Below are positions 1-7,718 of a stretch of 29,615 nucleotides of DNA, in pieces. The position numbers and the translations under genes are program-made. Source of the stretch: Bacillota bacterium (lineage in GTDB: Bacteria; Bacillota; Clostridia; Lachnospirales; Lachnospiraceae). The stretch lies in assembly GCA_023415595.1 (NCBI GenBank), contig JAEZJW010000114.1, positions 1-29,615 on the forward strand. Reading direction: 5' to 3'. The notes beneath the pieces are model-generated. The model did not search any database and was not told the origin of the DNA. It saw only the letters and a list, made by a program, of their open reading frames with translations. How positions within the stretch are numbered: the stretch's first letter is position 1; each line of letters starts with the position of its first letter.

Positions 1-1736
1 AACGAAGTGTTCAGCGTTCCCTGATCGGACAGCTTTCCGGTCCATCCCTTCGGGTCCGTGCTCCCGGAGAGGGGAGCGAAGCGCAGGGTATAACCCCCGT
101 ACAGGTAATCCCCCGCCTTCTCGGGCTCCTCTATGATCTGCACCTTGACAGTTTTATTCAGTTCCTGTGTCAGTGCTTGGAGCTGCTTTTCAAATTCCTT
201 CTGGGCAAGTTCCATGGCCTGATTGAGCAGATAATTCCGGGCGGAGGTAAGGGGCGCCTGCAGACGGTTCATCAAATATGCCTTATATTGTTTCGTTAGA
301 ACCTCCCGATCCTTTGTCCACTCCCGCTCATCGAAGGAGTATTTCTTGCCTGAAACACCGGCAATTTCCTTGACTTTACCAAAGTCAAGTTCCCAGAAGC
401 GCCCGCAGAATTGATCATTTTCAGCTTCAATCTGCAGCCTGGCCTGATCCGGATCATTCTGGTTATCTTTCATAATACGAATAAAAAGCCTGCGCCACTC
501 CTTATTGGTACGGGGAGCTTCCACATCATTATAGTATTGATATACATCACCGATGTTCTCCAGCTTCAGTTCTACCATATCGCTTTGAACCGTGGAGAGC
601 AGCACATCGAATACAGCGACTCCGGCGAAGCCCACCTGAAGAGCGGCGGAACCGAAATATCCCACAGCATTATTAGCAATGTTTTTTGCCAGATTTGAAA
701 GTGTGCTCAGTTTTCCGGCATCGTCAGAGAAATTATGGGTAAAATCATAGCAGGTCTGCACTGCAGCAAGGGCAAGACCTAAGTGCTGTGTTCCCTTTCC
801 AAGCATATCTGCCAGTGCGCCTTCATATTGGCCTCCCAGAGTAATTGCAGTAACGGCGCTACCGGTATTCCCAACAACGGAATTAACAGCCTCAAAGCCC
901 GCCTCAAAGGCAACACTCCCGAGCTGTCCGCGATCTGCGAGTTCTTTCAGTACCTCATAGGCTTTTCCTGAATTTAATATGCTTGCAATGGCATAAACAT
1001 CTGTAATATAGGCCTTTCTGGTATTTTCGTTCTTAACCTGGAATACTCCATAAGTGGACAGATGGGTTGTATAGATGATCACCTGCCGGTTTTGGGTGTC
1101 CACCTCATAATAAACACCCTCCCATTCACCGGTTTCCTGATTGTAGTATTTCGCGCCGACACATTCGGTTTCGGCACCCTTCTCAATATACGCTTCTTCA
1201 TAGGGGATCGTTATGACAATCACGTCCTCAAAATCAGTACGCCCGTCCAAATCAAAATCATAAGCCGTAACCTTGACCTCCCCAAACTCATCTACTTTTT
1301 CTGGGAGCCTCCTGATTTTCAATGTTTCTGTTTTATCTAGGCCATACTCACCGAAACTGATGGTTACGCCATAGGCATCAGCTTGTGGTTTTTCAGGCGT
1401 AAGCGTAAACTTTTTGGTGCTTGCTTCATAATCGGCTTCGCTAAAGGAGATGTCATCCGGAGTTTCTGCAGTGCCAATGGTATCGGTTGTTATCTTCTCT
1501 TGATCCTTAAGGACGGGAAGAAGAAGTACACCTATCATAAGTAACAGGATAGCGGCAATGACAGGAAGGATGAGTTTCCAATTAGGGCGCTTCTTTCTTC
1601 CGGCACGAGCGATAAACCCCCGTGGTGATATAGAGCTCTTAGCCTTTGTAACAGGGGGGATTGCCGTTCCGCAGGAGACACAGAATTTTACTCCGGGATC
1701 CAGCTGTGCTCCGCATTTATTACAAAAGTGATTCAT
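1..1736 (-). CDS. Zinc-ribbon membrane-anchored protein, C-terminus beyond window edge
   Basis: The minus-strand frame is open from an ATG at 1736 to the window edge (about 578 codons), so the gene is partial. It starts with a zinc ribbon (MNHFCNKCGAQL, then FCVSCG; Cys 5, 8, 19, 22). A basic stretch and one membrane segment (about residues 54-75) follow, then a large domain presumably outside the membrane. That domain contains the calcium-loop-like motif DFDLDGRTDFED (codons near 1213-1254), a Gly/Ala-rich region with no Cys, and a charged C-terminal helical part. A GGAGG lies just upstream of the ATG. The gene is 50 bases downstream of the 173-codon membrane protein on the same strand, so the two are probably co-transcribed. 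The architecture (ribbon, one TM, outer domain) is shared with the gene at 18122. The function is unknown; a surface or stress-sensing role is only a guess. Confidence 0.75.
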   Translation of the reverse strand, partial: MNHFCNKCGAQLDPGVKFCVSCGTAIPPVTKAKSSISPRGFIARAGRKKRPNWKLILPVIAAILLLMIGVLLLPVLKDQEKITTDTIGTAETPDDISFSEADYEASTKKFTLTPEKPQADAYGVTISFGEYGLDKTETLKIRRLPEKVDEFGEVKVTAYDFDLDGRTDFEDVIVITIPYEEAYIEKGAETECVGAKYYNQETGEWEGVYYEVDTQNRQVIIYTTHLSTYGVFQVKNENTRKAYITDVYAIASILNSGKAYEVLKELADRGQLGSVAFEAGFEAVNSVVGNTGSAVTAITLGGQYEGALADMLGKGTQHLGLALAAVQTCYDFTHNFSDDAGKLSTLSNLAKNIANNAVGYFGSAALQVGFAGVAVFDVLLSTVQSDMVELKLENIGDVYQYYNDVEAPRTNKEWRRLFIRIMKDNQNDPDQARLQIEAENDQFCGRFWELDFGKVKEIAGVSGKKYSFDEREWTKDREVLTKQYKAYLMNRLQAPLTSARNYLLNQAMELAQKEFEKQLQALTQELNKTVKVQIIEEPEKAGDYLYGGYTLRFAPLSGSTDPKGWTGKLSDQGTLNTS

Positions 1737-1786
1737 TTAGGAAACCTCCATTTCATTTTTATTTTTATGTCAGAGTTTTACATCAA

Positions 1787-2308
1787 TTACAGAGTGACCG
1801 TTGGAGTAATCCCTGTTTCGTATTGGAATTTTCGGATAATCTCTGTGAGCTGCTCACTTCGGAGCTCTGAGTGAAGAACCTTAGCTATGTAAATTTTCCG
1901 GTCTGTCCCATAGGTCATCGTGATATAGTACCGACCCAGCTCCACTGATCTCAGGCGTACCTCTGATTGATTGAATATAATGATTTTTGCACCCAGAAGG
2001 ATACCAAAGCAGGAGATGAACACCCCTACGGAATCACCGGGCAGATATTGGATTGATTTTCTTTGACATTGTTTTTTTAAGATAACCGGCTCAGTGTGAA
2101 GAATTTGGTTTTCGATGATCAGTTGTGCGGCGTTTAATGCTCTGCTCACCTTACCAAGAAGCAGAATTGATATTAACAATAGAAGAAATACAGCGCCTGT
2201 GTACAGTCCCCAGGCAGTCGGCTGCAGGACAGGGACAGCAATAAGGGTGGCTGTGAGTAGTGTTGAAGTGATAAATATGACGCGCAGTTGTCTGCTCAAC
2301 TTTAGCAA
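1787..2308 (-). CDS. Small membrane protein of unknown function (TTG start)
   Basis: This is a 173-codon protein with two hydrophobic segments near the N-terminus (about residues 10-30 and 33-52) and a soluble mixed alpha/beta tail of about 115 residues; no family was recognised. The start is inferred to be TTG at 2308. A TAA in frame sits directly before it, and a good GGAGG (2319-2323) lies 10 bases upstream. An ATG at 2315 is nearer the ribosome site but is in another frame and only 3 bases from GGAGG. It lies upstream of the zinc-ribbon gene with a 50-base gap, suggesting a two-gene operon. The tail resembles PH-like domains seen in small membrane proteins only in general shape, so no function is assigned. 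Confidence 0.65.
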   Translation of the reverse strand: MLKLSRQLRVIFITSTLLTATLIAVPVLQPTAWGLYTGAVFLLLLISILLLGKVSRALNAAQLIIENQILHTEPVILKKQCQRKSIQYLPGDSVGVFISCFGILLGAKIIIFNQSEVRLRSVELGRYYITMTYGTDRKIYIAKVLHSELRSEQLTEIIRKFQYETGITPTVTL

Positions 2309-2403
2309 TTAACATTTTCCTCCTTTCTGTCAGTATAGGCTATTCATATTCTATCCTATCAGGAGGGAGTAAGCGTCACCAAAACGGGTGATTTTATACA
2401 AAA

Positions 2404-2427
2404 CCTCCCACCATATTAGGTGGGAGG
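2404..2427 (-). terminator. Rho-independent terminator of the LuxR-type gene
   Basis: There is a perfect 9-bp stem, CCTCCCACC with GGTGGGAGG, and a 6-base loop. Read on the minus strand it is followed by TTTTG. It lies 33 bases past the stop of the LuxR-type gene. Confidence 0.8.
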
Positions 2428-2459
2428 CTCATAGGAATAAATGAACTTTTGTACTTGCT

Positions 2460-3914
2460 TCAGCGGTTTTTGGATTTTGACGAATCGGCAGCCAAGGAAT
2501 CAATATTCAGGAGATGATTCATGAGCTCTGTTCGACTCTTTACTCCTGACTTGGAATAGATATTCTTAACATGGGTTTTAACAGTATTTTCACTAACATA
2601 CAGTTCTTCGGCTATTTTTCTATAAGTCTTGCCTGTCAGTAGTTGCGCGGTTATTTCGTTTTCCCGTTCCGTAAGCTTCTCGGTTACTGAAAAATCACGA
2701 AGCAGCTTGGTCTGCTCTTTTACTGGCATAGCAGAAATCGTATTCAGGAAGATGTGATTTGTTAGCAGAGCTGACAATCGATTATGTAAGGGAGGCAGCA
2801 GCACAAGCGTGATACATACCACTCCGAGTGCCAACAGGGTGGGGTTCTGATTATAACCGTCTGAAGTTGTGACAGCTCTCCCTAACACGCCACCAAGCAG
2901 GACACCCAGAACATTGGAGGAAAGACCAATGCCCATTATTTTTACAGGGTTTGTGCTGAGGTCCAGCATATCACCCAGGATACTCCACCAAAAAAGGTCG
3001 TAAACACCGCAGGCGCCAAGCATCAGGGTATTGATTACAAGATAGCTTATCCATGTTCGGTCCAGGATCATAAATGCAATAAAGGAGAAGCCGATCATAG
3101 CAATTGCAGCAGATAAGAGATAGGTTCGATTTATCTTTCCGGGCAGGTTCCTCATGATGAGAAGAGCGGCGATATAAGGTACGGCCCAATACCAGCTGGT
3201 CAGCCATTTCAAATGGGAGAAGGCCGGTCCCTGTACCTGGTACATCAGTCCGGAATTAATGGTGATGACTACAATAAACAGACACAGAAAAGCAAGAGGA
3301 CTTCTTAAGCTGGCAGGAAGTTCTCTGCTCGTGATAGGATTTGGATGCTCAAGAACTTCCCCGACGGGGAGACGGAGAGAGAATAAGAAGGCAGCTCCCA
3401 GCAGAAGCATAGCGCAAGAAAGTCCTACTTGGGGGGAGATGTGGATGGCAATGATATTCAGCAGAATCATCAGAAGATTTGAGAAGATCAGTCCATCCGC
3501 TATGGTCTTGATACGCTTGTCTTTCGGTGTACAGACTTTAAAATAGAAGCCCCAGGCCGCCACGGAGCATCCAACAAGAAAAGCCGATAGAAGCAGTGCA
3601 GCAACCCACAAATAAGTAGGTGAAAAGAAAAAACCGCCGGAGGATAATATACTGAAGGAGATGGAATAAAGCATAAGTTTTTTGGCAGTCCTGAGGTTCC
3701 GAATGAAAATACCCGATAAAACCAAACCAAAAAAATGTGATGCCATCGTGGAAAAAACTTAGGATTTGGCAGAAATATCATAATAATCTGCAAGAGCATA
3801 CAGAATTTGTCCTTCGAAAAGGAATGACAGAAGCCAGGAGAAAAATAATGAAAAGACAATTATGGAAAGCCTACGGTTTTTTGCACTGCAGATAACATTA
3901 GATTCTTGCCTCAT
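2460..3914 (-). pseudogene. Membrane LuxR-family regulator (MFS-like sensor) interrupted by in-frame TAA
   Basis: The reading frame runs from an ATG at 3914 to the stop at 2460 (484 codons) but holds a TAA at 3759-3761, codon 52. Upstream of the stop the frame encodes a plausible first membrane helix (SIIVFSLFFSWLLSF). Downstream it continues as a polytopic MFS-like domain with about ten further segments. The C-terminal LuxR HTH follows (about residues 414-466 in full numbering; LTERE, NTVKTHVKNIYSK). Proteins with a 12-helix membrane domain fused to a LuxR HTH are known. Loss of helix 1 should disrupt the sensor. The internal ATG at 3746 leaves 428 codons but has no ribosome site, while a G-rich tract precedes the ATG at 3914. 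The gene is transcribed away from the GH11 xylanase. Either a real nonsense mutation or a sequencing error is possible. Confidence 0.75.
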
Positions 3915-4197
3915 AATCAGTTTCCCCCCCTGATTTTCTATTTTTTTCTATTTTCGTAACCTTATTTTAAATCATTTTTAAAAGAAAATCAATCTTACTG
4001 CTTAACGACGGATATGCTCCTCTAGCAGAGGTAGTTCATGTCCTTGGTATTATTAAATTGAGTCTATCGTATATATATTCTCGACAGAATGTAAAAATAA
4101 GCATAATGACTATTCTGATATGTATATACATCTTCTTATATGTAATATAGTAACAAATTACAACAGGAGCAAACGATAAATAATTATGCAAAATAAC

Positions 4198-4220
4198 TTA
4201 CGAAAATAGTTTACGAAAAT
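4198..4220 (+). repeat. Direct repeat TTACGAAAAT, two copies
   Basis: TTACGAAAAT occurs at 4198-4207 and 4211-4220, a spacing of 13 bases. It sits just upstream of the -35 of the xylanase promoter, the usual place for an activator site. The binding protein is unknown. Confidence 0.55.
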
Positions 4221-4233
4221 TAGTTAAGTAATA

Positions 4234-4262
4234 TTGCACAAATTAACAAAATATGTTAATAT
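4234..4262 (+). promoter_or_regulatory. Sigma-A type promoter of the GH11 xylanase
   Basis: TTGCAC (4234-4239), a 17-base spacer and TAATAT (4257-4262) make a good vegetative promoter about 95 bases before the ATG. The spacer holds the inverted repeat ATTAACA-N5-TGTTAAT (4242-4260), which overlaps the -10 and looks like an operator. Confidence 0.6.
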
Positions 4263-4267
4263 CAAAA

Positions 4268-4294
4268 TGTAAATTAATTACATGTTAATTTACA
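4268..4294. promoter_or_regulatory. Palindromic candidate operator downstream of the GH11 -10
   Basis: This is a perfect 10-bp inverted repeat, TGTAAATTAA and TTAATTTACA, with a 7-base spacer. It covers the expected transcription start, so a bound protein would block initiation. ATGTTAAT is also shared with the upstream palindrome (4253-4260 and 4282-4289). Confidence 0.5.
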
Positions 4295-4356
4295 CTGAAT
4301 CACTATTCATATTATGTGGTAAGAGGAAAACCAACAATTATTAAGGAGGGTAAGGT

Positions 4357-4995
4357 ATGAAAAAGCTGTATAAGAAAGTTGTAGCATTGGTATTTGCAGT
4401 TTCATTATGTATTACCAGTATGTTTGCGGGAACTGCATTTGCAGCCACAGATTACTGGCAGAATTGGACCGATGGTGGCGGAACCGTAAGAGCTACGAAT
4501 GGATCCGGAGGCAACTATAGTGTCAGCTGGACGAATTGCGGTAATTTCGTAGTAGGTAAAGGCTGGGGCGGCGGATATTCCGGCAGAGTAGTTAACTACA
4601 ATGCCGGTGCCTTCTCACCGTCAGGCAATGGCTATTTAACATTTTATGGCTGGACAAGAAACGCACTGATTGAATACTATGTTGTAGATTCCTGGGGCAA
4701 CTACAGGCCGACAGGTACATATAAGGGTTCTGTAAGCAGTGATGGCGGTACCTATGATATCTATACAACCATGCGTTATAATGCTCCTTCCATCGACGGA
4801 ACGAAGACCTTCCAGCAGTTCTGGAGTGTCAGACAATCGAAGAGGGGGACTGGTAGCAATGTTCAGATTAACTTCGGCAACCATGTAAATGCATGGAGGA
4901 GCAAAGGTATGAATCTTGGCAGCAGCTGGTCGTATCAGGTGTTGGCAGTAGAGGGATACCAGAGCAGCGGATACGCTAATGTCACTGTTTGGTAA
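4357..4995 (+). CDS. Secreted GH11 endo-1,4-beta-xylanase
   Basis: This 212-residue protein closely matches Bacillus/Clostridium XynA-type GH11 xylanases in length and sequence. Residues 1-29 form a signal peptide (KKLYKK, hydrophobic core, cut near AFA|A). The mature jelly-roll domain begins around TDYWQNWTDGG. The catalytic nucleophile is Glu106 in IEYYVVDSWG and the acid/base is Glu199 in EGYQSSG. The thumb loop PSIDGTKTF is present. No carbohydrate-binding module is attached. It hydrolyses internal beta-1,4 bonds of (arabino)xylan outside the cell. A strong AAGGAGGG ribosome site precedes the ATG, and a dedicated promoter with palindromes lies upstream. It is the first of four xylan-related genes in a row. 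Confidence 0.97.
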   Translation: MKKLYKKVVALVFAVSLCITSMFAGTAFAATDYWQNWTDGGGTVRATNGSGGNYSVSWTNCGNFVVGKGWGGGYSGRVVNYNAGAFSPSGNGYLTFYGWTRNALIEYYVVDSWGNYRPTGTYKGSVSSDGGTYDIYTTMRYNAPSIDGTKTFQQFWSVRQSKRGTGSNVQINFGNHVNAWRSKGMNLGSSWSYQVLAVEGYQSSGYANVTVW

Positions 4996-5009
4996 AGCGT
5001 ATTTCTCAC

Positions 5010-5031
5010 AGGAGGATGGGACAGGCCTCCT
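5010..5031 (+). terminator. Weak hairpin after the GH11 gene
   Basis: A 6-bp stem, AGGAGG with CCTCCT, has a 10-base loop and starts 15 bases after the stop. It lacks a U-tract, so termination is uncertain. Confidence 0.3.
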
Positions 5032-5153
5032 TACATTCTAAAACCTGATCCTGCTGAGGATATCCGATTGGATGGCTCGGCAAACTAAATTATTCTTACC
5101 TACATAGTATTGAGATGCTTTGAATAGTGATGTTTGGAAGTAATTGGGGTTTG

Positions 5154-5209
5154 ACCGGAGGCGTCGGAGGCTGTCAGCTACATAGTGAACAGCCTTCGAA
5201 GCTTACGGT
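5154..5209 (+). other. Long imperfect hairpin upstream of the lipoprotein gene
   Basis: The 21-base arms 5154-5174 and 5189-5209 pair with 17 Watson-Crick pairs, 2 GU pairs and 2 mismatches around a 14-base loop (for example GGCTGT with ACAGCC). It ends 37 bases before the ATG of the FGE-fold lipoprotein. It may be a leader RNA element, a processing site or a terminator/attenuator. There is no U-tract directly after it. Confidence 0.5.
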
Positions 5210-5245
5210 TTACAATCAAAGTCGCGTGGTATAGGAGATAAATGA

Positions 5246-6079
5246 ATGAGAAAAGTATGGATGATCCTTTTAATTGCACTCATAGGTTCCTTAAGCTCTT
5301 GTTCCAAAAAGAGTCCGGACGGTTTTGTCATCGTAAAGGGAGGAAATTTTGTAAACACGAAATCCAACCTTTACGGGAAAGATATTACGATACCTGATTT
5401 TATGATTGGTAAATACGAAATAACTCAAAAAGAGTGGATTGAAATCATGGGAAATAATCCATCCGAATTCAAAGGGGATCACTTACCTGTAGAGTCGGTA
5501 AGCTGGTATGATTGTATAGAGTATTGTAATAACAGGAGTATAAAAGAAGGGTTAGAACCGTATTACAATATTGATAAGGAGAACAAAGATCCGAATAATA
5601 TAAGTGAGTATGATGATATAAAATGGTCTGTAACAATCAATTCCGGTGCGGGTGGCTATCGGCTGCCGACCGAAGCGGAGTGGGAATATGCAGCAGGCGG
5701 TGGCAGAGAGAGCAAGAGCTATACCTACAGCGGAAGTGATCAGGCAGAGGATGTGGCATGGTATTACAAAAATTCAGGAGAGGAATACCTGACAGGGGAT
5801 TGGATGTGGCAGACGATTGAAAGCAATCATAACAAAACACAGCCTGTCGGCTCCAAGAAACCAAACGAATTAGGAATATATGATATGTCGGGGAATGTAA
5901 GGGAATGGTGCTTTGACTGGTACGGGGAGGTCGTAGACAGCAGCAGTGGCTATGCCCGCGTGTGGCGGGGCGGAGGGTGGCTTGGTGATGACCAGGCTTG
6001 TCAGATTTCCTACCGGGGTAACTATGAAGCGAATGGCAGGGGGTATGACCAGGGCTTGCGCATCTGCCGAAGCAAGTAG
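5246..6079 (+). CDS. FGE-sulfatase-fold (SUMF1) lipoprotein
   Basis: This 277-residue protein has a lipoprotein signal: a hydrophobic stretch and the lipobox LSSC, with lipidated Cys19. The rest is one formylglycine-generating-enzyme (FGE-sulfatase) domain, with VKGGNF near residue 31, GYRLPTEAEWEYAA near 137-150, YDMSGNVREW near 212-221 and RGGGWL near 241. In true sulfatase-activating FGE, two Cys five residues apart bind copper. Here the first position is Gly247 and the second Cys252 is kept, so classical FGE activity is unlikely. The ATG at 5246 follows AGGAGAT; a nearby ATG at 5242 is out of frame. It sits between two xylanase genes, so a role at the cell surface in xylan use (binding, sensing) is possible but unproven. 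Confidence 0.85.
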   Translation: MRKVWMILLIALIGSLSSCSKKSPDGFVIVKGGNFVNTKSNLYGKDITIPDFMIGKYEITQKEWIEIMGNNPSEFKGDHLPVESVSWYDCIEYCNNRSIKEGLEPYYNIDKENKDPNNISEYDDIKWSVTINSGAGGYRLPTEAEWEYAAGGGRESKSYTYSGSDQAEDVAWYYKNSGEEYLTGDWMWQTIESNHNKTQPVGSKKPNELGIYDMSGNVREWCFDWYGEVVDSSSGYARVWRGGGWLGDDQACQISYRGNYEANGRGYDQGLRICRSK

Positions 6080-6179
6080 AGCAGTGATCGTTATGCATAT
6101 AACTGCTGCTATGCTCCAAGATGTGAACTTTTATGAGATACAAATTGACATTAATTGATAGGATATGGGTTTTGATCTA

Positions 6180-6212
6180 TGTTATACTCGACTAAGTAAT
6201 AAAAAATACTTA
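6180..6212 (+). promoter_or_regulatory. Extended -10 promoter and small palindrome before the GH10 gene
   Basis: TGTTATACT (6180-6188) fits an extended -10 (TGn plus TATACT); no convincing -35 was found. The inverted repeat TAAGTA-N8-TACTTA (6193-6212) lies at the likely transcript start and just before the GGAGG, where a repressor or RNA hairpin could act. Confidence 0.4.
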
Positions 6213-6224
6213 TTGGAGGATGAC

Positions 6225-7547
6225 ATGAAACGAGGATCTTATAAGGTTACATTAGCAATCATGATAGTCTTACTGTTTATTGCAATGACAGGCTGCAGTA
6301 AGAAAGATAATAATCAGACCAAACAATCGGATACTCCTGGGCAGGAAGTGACAGAAACCCAATCAACCGTTGACGATACAGCTGAAGATAAGGATGAGCA
6401 AGGTGCGGAACAGGCTACCGTGACTCCCGATTCCAAAGAGGATGCGGCGGCTGCCGAGGCTGAAGATAAAAGTGCGGCAGAGCAGGAAACAGCCGGACAG
6501 GTGTCTTCAACCATTGAAGGTGGCCTGAAGGATGTCTATGAGCAGGCCGGTTTGAAAGCGGGTACCTGTTTATCCGATGCCATGATCTCAACAAGCAAAT
6601 ATACAGATCTAATTACGAAGAATTTCAACTCGATTACGCTGGAGAATTTTATGAAGCCGGATTCTATGCTGGATAAGGATGCAAGTATCGCAGCAGGGGA
6701 TATCGTTGTAAAATTCACATCTAAGACAACAGCACTGCTTGACTGGGCGAAGAATAACGGAATGTCGCTCCGCGGACATGTTCTGGTTTGGCATAGTCAG
6801 ACTCCTGACTGGATTTTCTATGAAGGGTTTGATAAAACGAAGCCATTGGTTGACCGCGATACGATGCTTGCCCGTATGGAGAGCTATATCAAGCAGACCT
6901 TTGAACAGCTGAGTTCCCTCGGCTACTCAGATAATTTCTATGCTTATGATGTTGTGAATGAAGCAATTATGGAGGACGGTAAATATCGTGATAGCTTATG
7001 GAAGCAGATCATCGGAGATGATTATATCTGGAATGCATTTAAATTTGCAGACCAATATGCTCCCGAAAATATTAAGCTGTACTACAATGACTATAATGAG
7101 CAGTTTAAGACCCAGCATCTTGTTAAGCTGGCGCAGTCCCTGGTGGACGAGAGCGGCAGATCTCTGATTGATGGTATCGGATGTCAGGGTCACTTATATA
7201 CGCAGGATTCCATTGACAGCTATCTCAATACACTGAAGGCGCTCAGTGCGCTCGGACTTGATGTTCAGATTACCGAGCTTGATGTCAGCCTCGGCACCTG
7301 GCAAAAAGTTCTTCCCGCTACAGAGGAGAATTTAAAGGCTCAGGGTCAGTACTATTACGAGCTTGTCAACCGAATCATCACAGAAAATGCCGCCGGCAAT
7401 ACCAAGGTATCCGGTATCACCTACTGGGGCTTTGCAGACAGCTTATCCTGGCGATGGGATCGCAGCCCGTTGCTGTTTGATAAGAATTTAAAGCCGAAAT
7501 ACGCATATTACGGTGCATTGCAGGATCGTGAGAATTCCGGTTATTAA
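6225..7547 (+). CDS. GH10 endo-1,4-beta-xylanase lipoprotein
   Basis: The start is the ATG at 6225 because GGAGG (6215-6219) lies 5 bases before it; an in-frame ATG at 6165 has no ribosome site. The 440-residue product has a lipoprotein signal with box MTGC (Cys24), a disordered Ala/Glu/Asp/Thr-rich linker to about residue 95, and one GH10 TIM barrel. The acid/base is Glu246 (YDVVNEAI) and the nucleophile is Glu351 (QITELDVS); RGHVLVWHSQTPDW and YWGFADSLSWRW line the substrate site. The enzyme cuts xylan and branched xylo-oligosaccharides while tethered outside the membrane, complementing the freely secreted GH11. No binding module is present. It is followed by a clear terminator, so it is probably transcribed separately from the GH51 gene. 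Confidence 0.96.
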   Translation: MKRGSYKVTLAIMIVLLFIAMTGCSKKDNNQTKQSDTPGQEVTETQSTVDDTAEDKDEQGAEQATVTPDSKEDAAAAEAEDKSAAEQETAGQVSSTIEGGLKDVYEQAGLKAGTCLSDAMISTSKYTDLITKNFNSITLENFMKPDSMLDKDASIAAGDIVVKFTSKTTALLDWAKNNGMSLRGHVLVWHSQTPDWIFYEGFDKTKPLVDRDTMLARMESYIKQTFEQLSSLGYSDNFYAYDVVNEAIMEDGKYRDSLWKQIIGDDYIWNAFKFADQYAPENIKLYYNDYNEQFKTQHLVKLAQSLVDESGRSLIDGIGCQGHLYTQDSIDSYLNTLKALSALGLDVQITELDVSLGTWQKVLPATEENLKAQGQYYYELVNRIITENAAGNTKVSGITYWGFADSLSWRWDRSPLLFDKNLKPKYAYYGALQDRENSGY

Positions 7548-7566
7548 TCGTAGGGTCTATTTGTGG

Positions 7567-7597
7567 AAGGGTCCACTCATAAGGTGTGGGCCCTTTC
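7567..7597 (+). terminator. Rho-independent terminator of the GH10 gene
   Basis: The arms AAGGGTCCAC and GTGGGCCCTT (one GU pair) have a 9-base loop and end in TTTC. It lies 20 bases after the GH10 stop. Confidence 0.75.
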
Positions 7598-7607
7598 GTA
7601 ATGCATG

Positions 7608-7642
7608 ATGAAAGAATGCCTGCCAGGATGGAATTCTTTCAT
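7608..7642 (+). other. Second hairpin in the GH10-GH51 gap
   Basis: ATGAAAGAAT (7608-7617) pairs perfectly with ATTCTTTCAT (7633-7642) around a 15-base loop. There is no U-tract. Its purpose is unclear. Confidence 0.45.
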
Positions 7643-7653
7643 TCATGATTCAT

Positions 7654-7678
7654 AAATGTCTGCAAAGCGGACATTTTT
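7654..7678 (+). terminator. Third hairpin with U-tract, terminator or attenuator before GH51
   Basis: AAATGTCTGC and GCGGACATTT pair (one GU) around an AAA loop, followed by TT. It is only 41 bases before the GH51 ATG, so it may be a back-up terminator for GH10 or an attenuator in a GH51 leader. Confidence 0.55.
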
Positions 7679-7682
7679 GAAT

Positions 7683-7696
7683 TTGTATAAATACAA
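7683..7696. promoter_or_regulatory. Palindrome TTGTATAAATACAA, candidate arabinose-type operator
   Basis: A perfect 6-bp inverted repeat with a 2-base centre lies 22 bases before the arabinofuranosidase ATG. Its half-sites (TTGTAT/ATACAA) resemble AraR-type half-sites (TTGTAC/GTACAA), but the spacing is two bases longer. The regulator is not identified. Confidence 0.35.
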
Positions 7697-7718
7697 GTGA
7701 TAAGAAAGGAATTTTTCA

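Larger units (their letters stand above)
3915..4356. promoter_or_regulatory. AT-rich divergent intergenic region
   Basis: These 442 bases separate the LuxR-type gene from the GH11 xylanase. No ORF of substance is present. The half next to the xylanase holds a direct repeat, two inverted repeats and a promoter, listed separately. The half near 3940-4150 is AT-rich, with no structure I could support. Confidence 0.6.

Noticed and set aside
3500..3859. 119-codon minus-strand frame starting at 3859
   Set aside because: It overlaps the LuxR-type gene in another frame. The upstream in-frame part of the LuxR gene explains the region better.
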